Of a stretch of DNA of 64,000 bases, positions 53,101-64,000 are shown piece by piece (within the stretch, counting starts at the first letter, position 1; each line of letters starts with the position of its first letter). The stretch spans positions 10,359,001 through 10,423,000 of the forward strand of contig OX387199.1 of assembly GCA_947561715.1 (NCBI GenBank). Reading direction: 5' to 3'. The stretch comes from Ascidia mentula (lineage: Eukaryota; Chordata; Ascidiacea; Phlebobranchia; Ascidiidae). The notes beneath the pieces were generated by a model. That model was given only the letters and a program-made list of their open reading frames with translations, was not told the origin of the DNA and did no database searches. Made by a program: the position numbers and the translations under genes.

Positions 53101-56072
53101 TGTGGTTCCTTACAGCGTCGGTAAACAAGGCTGGATTTGCTGCATCTTTCTTCAAGGAGAGAAACGAATGTTCAACTCCCAACAATGGAGGTTGTCAACA
53201 AAAGTGCATTAACACACTTGGAAGTTATAAATGCGCTTGTTTTCCTGGATTCGAATTGAGAAGAGATGGAAGGTTGGTTTCATTTTTTATCGTATTAAAG
53301 CCGAGGAAAACTCTTGCTAACTTATCAGTATTCGTGTTTTTTTGCACAGAGTATTTTCAAGCCATGAAGTTATGTGTAAAGAAATGTTGGTGCTGTAATT
53401 TTGACAAAACCAAATGCGGTTCATATTATTTTCTTTAGCTTATGTCGTGAATGTGGTCGTTAGTTATTTGTCACCATAGTATCTGTGTTTTTCCTTTTTC
53501 ACTAAGGTCCGAAATTATGGTTTTCAATTTCAACCTTTCGGTCGCAATGCGAAGTTAGTGTCTGGCAAAGTGAAATCGGATGGCGACTGGAATGTCATTT
53601 TTTCATACAACAAAGTACTTTTCTGTTTTAGGACTTGCGAAGCAGCCTGTGGTGGATTCGTCACAACATTAGACGGGGAAATCACGTCTCCAAATTGGCC
53701 GCAGGATTACCCAACAAACAAACAATGCATTTGGCAAATTGTGGCGCCACCACAGCACAAAATTACGATCCAGTTCGAAAAGTTTGAATTGGAGGGAAAT
53801 GATGTAAGTCGTTTCTAACTCAGGAAACACCGACATAACAATCTACGTCACAATGGCCTGTTTGTTTCGGAACAATAGGAACTGTCTTGGGACGCCCTTT
53901 GTTTGTTTACTGTTTACTGTGAGCGCTTGGTACTTTTAAAACATTTGTGATATTGTGGTTTGTTTATGTTTTGTGACCACGGGAAGTACTTGGGTGTCGC
54001 TTTGAGTGACGTAACACAGTTAACTTGATAGTCTGTGAAAAAGAAAATTACACAACTGTTATATTGTAACAAAAAGTACACATATAGGACTGGAACTTTT
54101 GGTTAAAATATTCACCACAACTAAGCTTGGTTTTCGTTTTCCTTCTATGTAGGTTTGCAAGTACGATTATGTTGAAGTTCGTAGTGGTTTGTCTGACGTA
54201 TCGACACTGAACGGCAAGTTTTGTGGAGCTGAATTACCTCCTGTTATTACTTCCACTTCAAATCAAATGCGAATCAAGTTCTCATCTGACGACACTGTCG
54301 CAAAACGAGGTAACACGATCAAAACTGAGCCCTTTTAATGCAATGACAATTCTGGAAAGTATCTTGTTAATGGCATGTGAAGTAAAAAATAAATGCAATA
54401 TCAGCCGAAACCAAATGTATAGTCAAAGCAGTCGAAAAAGGCCTAACTTTTTGCGTTTGCTTGTCAGGTTTTAGAATTCGCTTCACATCGGACAGAAACG
54501 AATGTGCAGTTAATAACGGTGGTTGCATGCATATTTGCCACAACTCTGTAGGAAGTTTTACCTGTTCATGTCGTAATGGCTTCATTCTTCACGACAACGG
54601 CCGAGACTGCAAAGAAGGTTTGTTTTTTCATCGATTATGATTGTCTCAGAGATTAAAAGCAAAGATATTATATGCAATGGTTTTTGGACCCTTCTGTAAG
54701 CTGTGCATTTCAATATTTGGAAGAACGTTACCTGCACCAATCTGACAAAACCTTAAACCTCTTGAATGTTTGCCAAATCAAATCTTGACTTGAATACATT
54801 TGAGTAGCGCTACTTAAAATCGATAGAAACGAGTTTAATTTCATGTACGCGTTTGTAAAAGCACCAGAAAGTAGCTGATTTAAATGCAAATGGAGTGCAT
54901 TAAGTTTCATTGAAAACTACTTCTTTATTCAGCTGGATGCGAGCACACGATTACGTCACATGTTGGAGAAATCACGAGTCCCAATTACCCGAACAAATAT
55001 CCAAGCAGAAAAGAGTGTACGTGGCACATTTCCACCCGAGCTGGACATAGAGTTAAACTTGTAAGTCGCACTACAAGTGTTGTAACAGCGTAGGGTTTTG
55101 AATGTATATTGGTGTGTGTCCATGTGTGAAAATTTGTTTACCATGTTCTGTGCAAAGACAATATTTGAAGTGACGTGATTACCAAATTCATTACTTTTCT
55201 GCTTTTGAGAAAGACTTTGTTTTCAGGTATTCGCCGAATTTGAGTTGGAAAATCAGCCCCAGTGTGCTTATGATCATCTTGAAATCTTCGACGGGGCAAA
55301 TGGCACCACCCCGATTTTGGGACGTTATTGCGGTGCCAAAAAACCGCCAGAAGTTGTTGCCAGTGGTAATGTGATGTTTGCAAAGTTCTTTTCTGATGCA
55401 TCTGTACAGAAACGTGGATTCCAAGCCTCCTATAAAACAGGTTTGCTCTTCAGTTGTTATTAAAACTTTCCACCTAAAATGATAGTTTAGTCTAACCTCA
55501 AATGTAAAAATGTGTCTTTTTCCACCTCAATGCGGTTTGTGTTGGTTTTCGTACTATGTGTTTACCAAACCGTCTTTTTACCAGTGTGTGGAGGAAATTT
55601 GGGAGCCTCCTCTCAGACGATGGAGTTCTTTTCTCACCCGCAATATGGTGACACCAACTACATCAGCGGCAGTGAATGTGATTGGATTATCACCGCTGAA
55701 GGGGGCTATGGAGTCGAATTGTTTTTTCCCAATTTTGAGGTCGAAGACGAGAGCGACTGCAGTTATGACTTCGTTGAGGTTTATGATGGAAACAGTGACA
55801 CTGCGGTTAGATTCGGAAGGTTTTGTGGACAGAGGGTAAGTTCTCAAACTAAAAAAATTCACAACATAATCATATCACAGACGGTTTAACGAACAAAAAT
55901 CTGAACACCTAAATTGTGTCTCCAGGCCCCATCAACACTGTTTTCATCTGGAGACTCGTTATTGGTTCGATTTCATTCCGACGCAACAATTAACAAGAAG
56001 GGTTTTCGAGCTAGTTACAGCAGTACAGCTCTTCAAGACTCGCTAAACCGCGTTGAAGTGAATACTGCATAA
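38152..56072 (+). CDS. BMP1/TLL: tolloid/BMP1-type astacin metalloprotease
   Basis: Twenty-one exons, 1172 residues: 38152-38518, 46046-46305, 46663-46855, 47058-47213, 49989-50106, 50423-50601, 50735-50842, 51417-51542, 51661-51814, 51872-51936, 52114-52223, 52552-52704, 52805-52958, 53116-53272, 53632-53803, 54153-54309, 54468-54617, 54933-55060, 55227-55440, 55585-55835, 55926-56072. A secreted zinc protease that in animals cleaves chordin and procollagens, shaping BMP gradients and matrix. A signal-like hydrophobic stretch near residues 60-75 precedes KDPCKA and [10 protein letters not shown] basic region follows, then furin site RMRR (298-301) and [11 protein letters not shown]. The catalytic domain has [13 protein letters not shown] (394-406) and Met-turn SIMHY (449-453). 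Then come CUB1, CUB2, EGF1, CUB3, EGF2, CUB4 and CUB5, the full tolloid order. The prodomain (about 300 residues) is more than twice the usual size. The exact start is uncertain: ATGs at residues 14, 17, 18 and 31 are alternatives. Confidence 0.96.
38519..46045 (+). other. 7.5-kb first intron of the tolloid gene
   Basis: By far the longest intron in the window. I recognise no coding exon, RNA gene or repeat in it. The open frames (for example at 40313-40573 and, reverse, 44552-44977) have no domain similarity. Parts of 41-45 kb look less AT-rich than the surrounding introns. Developmental genes often keep enhancers in such introns, but no specific element can be named. Confidence 0.45.
46484..46600. 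repeat. diverged copy of the MELK-intron hairpin family, in tolloid intron 2
   Basis: GGGTGCAAAATACTTGGAGTT, AAAAAAGCCAAACT, CTATAGTACTCACGATGAA and GTTAGAGTTCGAAACATTTG occur in the same order as blocks of the MELK intron 4 hairpin (reverse orientation). The two loci therefore share a dispersed repeat. This copy lacks an intact second arm. Confidence 0.5.
47214..49988 (+). other. 2.8-kb fourth intron of the tolloid gene
   Basis: It separates the furin-site exon from the exon starting the astacin core. No nested gene or repeat is recognised. Confidence 0.5.
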
Positions 56073-56703
56073 ACAAACCGCACCGGCATACACAGTCTCC
56101 GAGTTTGTATTGCTGTTTCATTGTTAGAAATATTTCTAGTTTAAACTTTCGATTGACGCCCAAAAACAGCAAAGGGGCTTTTGGTTTGGATTGCCAAATT
56201 TCCTTTTGTCTATCATTGCTTAAACTGCCGCATATATCCGCGCGGGCGCGTCTGAAGTGCGGTGCCTTTTAGCGTTGAAACAAATTGTTTGTGTGAAAAT
56301 ATTTATCAACACCGGCTGTTGCGAACTGGACGACATATTTTTGTCTTTTGCATTTATGAGTGACAGTCTTCCCGTTTACTTTTTCACATACTGAGTCACT
56401 GTTTTGGTTTCACACTTGGTTTACAAAGGTTTCATCTCATACGCACGTTGTTCTGGAACTGCACGTCTTTGCAACACAGCGCACGACACGTTTGGACACC
56501 ACACCGATATTGTGCGGCTTGGAAAGCCTTTAAACTCTTGTATAGAACTTTTCCTGCTTTCGCCGACAGAAGTAATGTAATTTTGCATTTCCGCATTGCC
56601 TTTCATAAAGGATTTAGAATTTTTGTGGGCAAGCTTGTTTTGTGTCTTTACTTATACGTTGTTTTTTTTGGTTGCAATTACCATGCCTCTGCATCAATCA
56701 CGC

Positions 56704-56709
56704 AATAAA
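56704..56709 (+). terminator. polyadenylation signal of the tolloid gene
   Basis: AATAAA about 630 bases after the stop codon, the first canonical hexamer I find in the 3' region. Confidence 0.5.
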
Positions 56710-59700
56710 TCAATACCCAAAACAATTGTATTTTATCAAATGTGCAGCAATGCAAGAACAGAATAGTTTTGTTGAAAGGAAAAATTGCATTAAATCCCCC
56801 AAAAGCCAATGCATATATTCCTTTGGATCATAAAAACTATTTTTCTAACGATAAAGTGTCGAAAAATGCCCAGACCGCCTGATCAAAACAAAGGTCGTCG
56901 GAACGCCGTCAACCTCCTTTCAAAATTTGGAACTCCGACAGACTGTTCGATTTGTGATTTGACATATGTAATCCCAGTACCTAGTATAAGTAAATTGCAG
57001 AAAATGTAAAAAGAAATTTGTAAACCTGTACAGAAATACGTATTTCTTAAATTTAAACTATATGACTGGTAAACATATTTAAAGCGTGAACTCACAAGTA
57101 ACTTGGGAAAACGTTGTATACTTATTTTTTAAACTGAGTAGACCTACACTGCAGAGCTTCTTGGATCATTTAACTGATATTTTTTTACCACTAAGTGGTG
57201 TCCGAGTGTTAAAGCTGTGACGTTTTCGGGCGTCTTGATCTGTTAGCGCGAAACATACAAATTTACAAATTTGTGTATTATCAGTAGTTACGAGTGGTTT
57301 GCGTTGCAGCATTGAAATGCCATTATTTGTTTGGTTTTGTGGCAGGATATATGGCAAATAAACGGCCATTTTTTTGTAATTGTGCTTGTAACTTGAAAAT
57401 CTTGATTTTCTATTGTATGAACAGTTTTACTCCATACATTCTACATATCCCAAGCAACAAACAAATGAAATGGCCTGGCACCCCCAGTGATCCCAACTTG
57501 ATGTGCAGACTTTTGTAAGCACAAACCCAGCCACACTGTAAATAGTATTAAATGTTTTGATTGTTTGATGAAATAAGATGACAGCTATTTTGGATGAATT
57601 GTCTTAAACCATGAAGTCACTGTAAACATGTGTTTGGTTAAAGAAATTATTGAAATCAAAGAATTAAATAAAACTATCAAATAAATAATTATAGAAACAT
57701 TGTTATAACTGTGCTCTTTCATAAATTTGAACCTGTTTATTCCAAAAACTTTGCATGCTGACTCTTACTGACTAGAAAACATGTTTTAGAATTTATCCTG
57801 AGGCAATTTTGTTTCCTCCACAATCATTCTAAACAACTTTATCTGTGTTAACTAAAAGTATTAAACATCTAACATGTTCAGGTGGATGATTTCATGGACT
57901 CGTGTTGTGTTGTTTTGTATGACTCACATTATCTGTCATTTCCTTGAGCAATGTGAAATGTTTGTCGAATGACTGGTGCAGTTGATGGCATTGAAGTCCC
58001 TTTTTTGCTGATGCTTTGTTGGGTTTTGTGCATGGCATATGTTTCTTTCAGGAAGTTGACAATGATTTAATGCTGAACAAACAGAACATACATTATTTAT
58101 CGGTATGTGTTTGCTTGGCTTTGTCTACTGCCATCAGCTGGAGGTGTGAAGTTATGTTGCCTATGACAGAGTGCATGTAAATGAGTATATGCAAAATCAC
58201 CTTTGCCTAACCATTGCAGGTATGGGCCAGGAATCCTAACAACATCATGAAGTTAGATAAGGGATTTACATATATGAGATCACATCCAGTGATAGTTTGT
58301 ATGCAAGATTTGTGTTGTGGGTTTAGGTGTTTGTTAAATTATTTAGGTTTGGAAAGTTTCATTACATGGTTGAGTAATGTCAGGGTTTTAAATGTGGCAA
58401 AAAACTATTTTTGCTAATGTTGTTATGCAGTTTTTTGTTTGCTACAGGATAAATTATGGGCTGTACATAAACACAGGTTTATGTCAATCTTTGCACAGCG
58501 TCGTAACATGGCATTGTATGGTTTTGTTTGGATTGACACAGAGTGGGTCTTTGTCTGGGAACATCGGCTCGTTTGTCAATATACCTCGCTGGTTTATTGC
58601 TCCCATTACAGACTTCGCTTTTTTCGGTTCCCCATTCAAATCACTATTATTACAGCATGTTTAATTTCGCTTGCGCTCTCGAAGTATTTCGTGCTGCTCG
58701 CTGGTGCGTGGCCACTTCCAGTAGTCTCAATAGGCAGGAAATTTTGACTTCTGTCGAACTTTGTCTGACATAGTCACTTACTCCCGACTTGGTTTTCGAG
58801 CAAATTAGCCAGAGCCTTGCGTCATGCTCCGTCCCGCTTGCTTGCTTCACAGTCAAACCGTTTTCGCCTAACAGCTTATTGGAAGGCACGCCTCGTTTGC
58901 AATGAATATATTCGCCTTTGCGCAAATATTTCGGCAGTGAACCCCGTACATTAAATTTGATACATTTCGTCTGTGTGTCGCAATTGTTTGGTAAGCAACT
59001 TGTTCTGTCCAGACAGGAAGGAAATAATAATGCGGAAACAGAACAACTTGAGTCCGAAAATAAGCCCAGTTAAAAGTGAATGCCACAAGTCGCCTAATGG
59101 GCCTGTGTCGATTTCCGCTACGGCAACATTTGCTTGGTAAATATTGTTTTCTGTCCATCCGCTTTTACGCCCTTGTTGGGTGTAGCGAAAAATAGGTCGC
59201 TTTATGCGAGAGATGTATTTCGTCCTGGCCTGTTCCATTTTTTTTGGAAACGTTAGTTATTGACAAAAGTTTCCTTGTGTTTTATTGTCAAATTAGTGGC
59301 AGTTTATTGGTGTTGCACATTACAAAAATAGTTTACCCTTGTCGCTGCCAAATTATTCAATAACCTATAAAGTTGCTGCTTCAATTTTATTCATTTTGTG
59401 AGGCTTGGTGACGTGGAATTGCCCCAGAAAAAAAGTTGATCGTTCAGTTGTCCCATTTCCAGGTAAAACCATAAGTAGAGTTATCGCTGTGCGGCACCAA
59501 CCATACTTCCTGCCATCAGTCATCTTAAGCATGTTCAAGTTTTATGTCAGGTACGCCAATGTTGTCACTGAATACACAGAGAGTTACTTGCAAGCAATTA
59601 TCCTCTTGTAAGTTGTTTTTTAAGGGGCTGAAGGCCTTTTGAAACAACACGAAATATCAGTTTTCAACCTTTAGCTGAAAGCTTTCGGCGCATGGCGGTT

Positions 59701-62700
59701 TTTCTGTCCTTCAACATAACAACATATATATTTGTATTGGCGGTTTCGCAGGAATGTCGCTAAGTATCATAAAATGACTGCCTGTGTCAACACGGCCGTG
59801 TTTTTGTTCGTCAGATTATCGATTGTCAATCATACCAATGAAGCTCGCTCCTTAGGGTTTTCTTATTCTGCCTAATTCCAGTCAATTGTCGAAATTGCGT
59901 CAATTGGTGACCTACAACTGGCCTACTCAGTGCGGTTTTCATTGGGTCGTAACCGCTCTTGCGCTTGATTGTTGCGCAAAATTATTTTAAATGCTTCTTA
60001 TGTAGTTAGTTCAATTTGAGTGTCGTTCCATGTAATATTTTCTGTTATATTACAACAACGCAATTAGTGATTTAAATTTGATGCATTTTAGGGGAAATAG
60101 GCAAATTTTGTACTTTGGTTCGTTTATTTTACGCAGTACTGGCCGGGATGCCTCGTAAACGTACCGTTTTAAAAATGTTCGCCGACATGGAAACACTCTT
60201 AAAGTTGGTCCGATGTTGTCTATTAACAGCCATTTTGTCAATTTTTTTCAAAGCAAAGATCATTTTGTTAAATTGTACTTGTTGTTGTTCGATATTACAC
60301 TTCGTATTGTATTGCGGACATTATTTCGAACTTGCAAGAGGGAAGTACTAAATTATTTTGTTTCAATTTTCTTCAACAAAGTTTTTTACAGAAATTCAAA
60401 CTTTAAACAGTGTCAACATCACAGTAAGTTGTTTGTGTTTGGATAAACTATTATTCAAATTTATTTGCTACTTTGGACAAGTATATAGTGGCCACAAAAT
60501 CCACGATGCCAAATGCAGTAAGACATTTACAACTCGTGAGCTCAAGCGGTTTTGAAATGATAAATTATGCACTTTTGTCAATTACACGCCATATGAAAGT
60601 AAAAGCAATTGTCTGTCATATTTAGTATACGACAGCCAAATGAGTAGCCAAGCGTGACGCGAGTGCCCAAGTAATAACGGTGGAAGTATTTCCTAAAACC
60701 CTTCTCTCCACCATTAATCAAAACCAGTACAAGTCAGTGGGCATTACAAGAAGGATAATTTGCTGTTGATGGTGTAAACACAGCAGACCTCAACTTACTA
60801 TCGATGGGTTTTACTTGCCGCAGGGGTCTGTTTTGTGAACTTTTATTCTGCTAATAAGTGGTGTGTAGAACTTCTCTATCTCCTCTGTTTGTTACAGTTG
60901 TTATAACATCTGTGGCTTAACTTTCATAGTCGCGGAATTTGGTCAACTACGGTTTGGGGTAATTAGTCCACTTCAGTTTAGTGTCGAACGTAATGATTTA
61001 AGTTAATCCCTGACTAGTGGATTCTTGTTAGTTGATACATATGGTGGAGGGTCGGTGATGGAAGAGCAAGATTTGAATAGAAAGCACGATGCAGAGCAGT
61101 TGATTATATGAAAATGCAAGTCGTTTCGCAAGTTGTCGGTGTTGCTGGAGGCACCTGGCATCATTGTATTTGCCAAATACAGAAGACCACCCACATGTTG
61201 CACATTTTTCACCTGGTATTCATAACGTTTTTCGTAGCAAATTGCCTCATTTTCGCTTAACCCACTACGATGACATCACCGGGAAAACAATGAAAACCTG
61301 ATGTCACTGCCGTTTGCGTCATTCTGCAGCCTCGCCTAGCCAAATATTTTCACTGACTTGTTATTGCAGGTCGCTCGACTTTAATTCACGTATTGGCCGA
61401 GGAAGATGTGCTTGTGTATCTAAACCACGCCCAGGTTTGTGTTTGTTGCGATTACGCAATAACCCAGGGTATATTGACAAGCTATAGTCGTGGCGTTAAG
61501 GTTTTCTTCGGGCAAACAAAAGCGCGAGGCACGTGAGTCAGAAACGTAGGGGAAAAAGTGCCACACATTGCTGCCAGTGGTAGAGAGTGGATGAGTCAGA
61601 GTGAAGCACATGCTCTTGCTTAATGAAACCTCTCGAATGGCGACAAGTCATTGTTTGACGTGGACTCAGTCGAGCGTACACGATTTATTGTATTGGCATG
61701 CTCACAACTTTTGGAGAATGGCAGTTTTGTGTTGTTTAGAGTATGAAGTGAGTGTGATCGGACATACTGGTGGAGCCTCAGCGCTTCTCTGTTATTTTTA
61801 ATAATTACGAAAGCAAAGCGAAGATTTTATTTTAAGAAAAGGTTCTTTAGTTGTTTGTTTGTATTAATTAAATTGTCTGACCACTTGGAAGTGTTGGTTT
61901 AGGTGCGCTCGCAAAGGTGATCAAACCAAACCCCGTCGTAAAACCTAATACAAATATCACACCCGTTCCAAATTTGACCTTTGGGGAATGTTGCAAGCGT
62001 TCATTCGATTTGCAGCGTAGCCGTAGCGCTCGTTAACAGTCTTCTATATACGTCAGGTAAAGCTGTTTTGTTTGAGACTGTTATCTATACCTCCGGCTCG
62101 GTGATTGGTTGAGTAAGAAAGGGTTTTTAGTGCACATGTTAAAGCCATTTGTGTTAAGTTGTAACAAGTGCATTATTGTATTTTATGCTCCGTTGCCCAC
62201 AAAGCAGAAAAACGTCAATCCAAATTACGGCATGGAAACAGTTGTTAGCAGGCAGACTAAATCAACCACTTCGGTCTTCGTAACTGCTATTTTAAACAAG
62301 AAAGTTTTATTGAAAAGGATCTGACCTATACCCTCACATCAGAACAAAACACGAGATCCAGACGAAGGGGTTTTTATTCACGCTTTGTAGGTTGTAATTG
62401 GTTTCCAGTTTGTCTATGTTTTTCAATAGCATACCTTTATTGTCAATGCGGTATAAATTCAGCGACCAACATCAGTTAGTTTTGTTGTTGACTTAAACGT
62501 TTTATCGCGACTTTCCCCGTGTGAAATACAGTTGCAACACGGCATATAAAATGCAGTTTCAAACAAAATAAGGATCGCTCATCAAGTTATACACAAGATA
62601 TTTCCATTTATTGCGAGAGGTTTGTCATGTGCAAACACTTTCAACGTGTTTGCGTAACCTTCCCCAACACCATGTACTGTGTTTACCTTTCCATTGCCGT

Positions 62701-64000
62701 GTAGCGGACTTACCTTGACAGGTTGACAAAACTGACTTACTCACCCTGGTCTTGTTTGCATTCTTGCAGTGTTCAGGCATCTCCATGCTGAGCCCTTTGC
62801 ATTTCCGGACCTTGACGAAAAATTGTCAGTCTGCGTGCAGACAACCTTCATGCAATAATGTTACCTGTCGATCGTGTTTCTATAATGCAAAGTCAAAAGG
62901 AAATTCGAACAAATTGCATTTATTGCGAGTAAAGCAGTAATAGTTGTAAGTCGAGAAATTGAAATTGGAAACTAGACAATAAGTATCAAAATAAATCCCA
63001 ACTTCGAATTACAATATATTATGAAAAGTGTTTACCTAGCTACTTGAAAGCAGATATGGCTGTTGACGATATTTAAGTGTATTGAACGTTTTGCGGTTTT
63101 ATGAGGCACTAAATAATGTACAGCTTGTTTTCCTTGCAAACACTTGTGTGGAATGATTTATTCTATTTAATGTTAAAGCACATGAACATTTTCATACTTA
63201 AGAAAAAGTCCTATCTAATTAGTGCAGAAAACGAAATGAGCCAAGGCATTTGTATCACACAACGATTTTTAATAAAACCTGGCCGGTAGTCGTTTATTAA
63301 TTCGCATTTCAAGGTGGAAGTTTCACAAGTTTCTCTGAAACGAACTCTGTGGTTTGTTAAATTGTCGTGAGAAATTTGGAATGAAAGCGATGACCTTTCG
63401 CTTAGCTGAAGTTTTCCGCTTTGTTGATCGCTCCATGATTTGGTCACACCATACTGCACATCACCACCTCTGACCTTGCAATAACGAGGTGCTGTTAGTC
63501 GGTTTCACGTGTGCCGAAGTGCTTAATTGCGGTGTTACACTCCAAAAAGGCTCCCACGCGTTATAGCAAGTCATCGAAAACGGTATTGATTGCCACATTC
63601 GGTTGGTCGGGCAATTTTTATAATTTCTGTTTGCTGTTCAAATAGCGCTACCAGGTAGTGGATTGTTAGGATTTCAATACCGCGTGTTTATTTCAATCCA
63701 TGCGTTGTATATATACTGTGCTATTTGAAGATGCGTTTTAATGTTTGCCATAAAACAGGTCTGGTAAATACCGAGAAAGGTTTTGATTTTATAAAAAGCG
63801 CTCATTACTAGTTCTCATACATATATTATCAAGTGTATTGATGCAAGCAGTGAAAATCCAGATTAAATACCCGCAGTGCGTAATTTAAAAAGTTTTAAAA
63901 TTAACACGTTTTCTGCTAACCGGTTATGTACAACGGTTAAAATAAAAGTGTGAAAAACGTCCAGTGTCGACATTGTATTTATTGACCTCACTGTACACTG
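56710..64000. other. gene-poor stretch downstream of tolloid
   Basis: About 7.3 kb in which no exon with domain similarity, RNA gene or clear transposon end was found on either strand. A 47-codon frame starting MPRPPDQNKGRRNAVNLLSK near 56865 lacks supporting context. The region could hold regulatory DNA, or distal introns or UTRs of a gene beyond the window. Confidence 0.4.

Noticed and set aside
56865-57009. 47-codon frame beginning MPRPPDQNKGRR downstream of tolloid
   Set aside because: Short, without similarity, and no convincing splice or promoter context.

Overview
The window is AT-rich animal genomic DNA with spliced genes: GT-AG introns, many of them very short (59 and 62 bases in the kinase gene), vertebrate-like orthologues (MELK, caspase-2, BMP1/tolloid, UBE2D) and many small non-autonomous DNA transposons. 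Compact chordate-type genes in AT-rich DNA suggest a tunicate of the Ciona type. That is an inference and the species is not proven. I assembled all gene models by hand from splice sites, reading frame and protein-family similarity. Exon phases and total lengths close exactly in the five complete multi-exon models and in the UBE2D model.

Layout. (1) 1-10.4 kb, plus strand: the 3' end of one UBE2D-type ubiquitin-conjugating enzyme gene, then a complete tandem UBE2D paralogue (5210-9929). Its introns and the spacer hold hAT-like and PIF/Harbinger-like miniature elements, including one hAT element inserted inside an older copy of itself. (2) 12.4-15.9 kb, minus strand: a nine-exon, CARD-containing caspase-2-like gene. 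(3) 16.5-17.4 kb: a 508-bp foldback element and a small hAT-like element. (4) 19.2-26.5 kb, plus strand: a sixteen-exon MELK kinase gene. (5) 27.9-30.5 kb, minus strand, and 30.7-35.2 kb, plus strand: two head-to-head genes for single-CUB transmembrane proteins. The first has a PPPY-bearing cytoplasmic tail. The second has an R-type (ricin-B/mannose-receptor-like) lectin domain, two Sushi domains and one CUB in its ectodomain. Their start codons are only 240 bp apart. (6) 38.2-56.1 kb, plus strand: a 21-exon tolloid/BMP1 astacin metalloprotease with an unusually long, arginine-rich prodomain and a 7.5-kb first intron. (7) 56.1-64 kb: no gene recognised.

Functionally the window mixes housekeeping and cell-cycle genes (UBE2D, MELK, caspase-2) with a run of three consecutive CUB-domain genes (two cell-surface receptors and one secreted protease). 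The divergent receptor pair is the most novel item. Its domain combination is not one I can match to a named family, and the two genes probably share a promoter.
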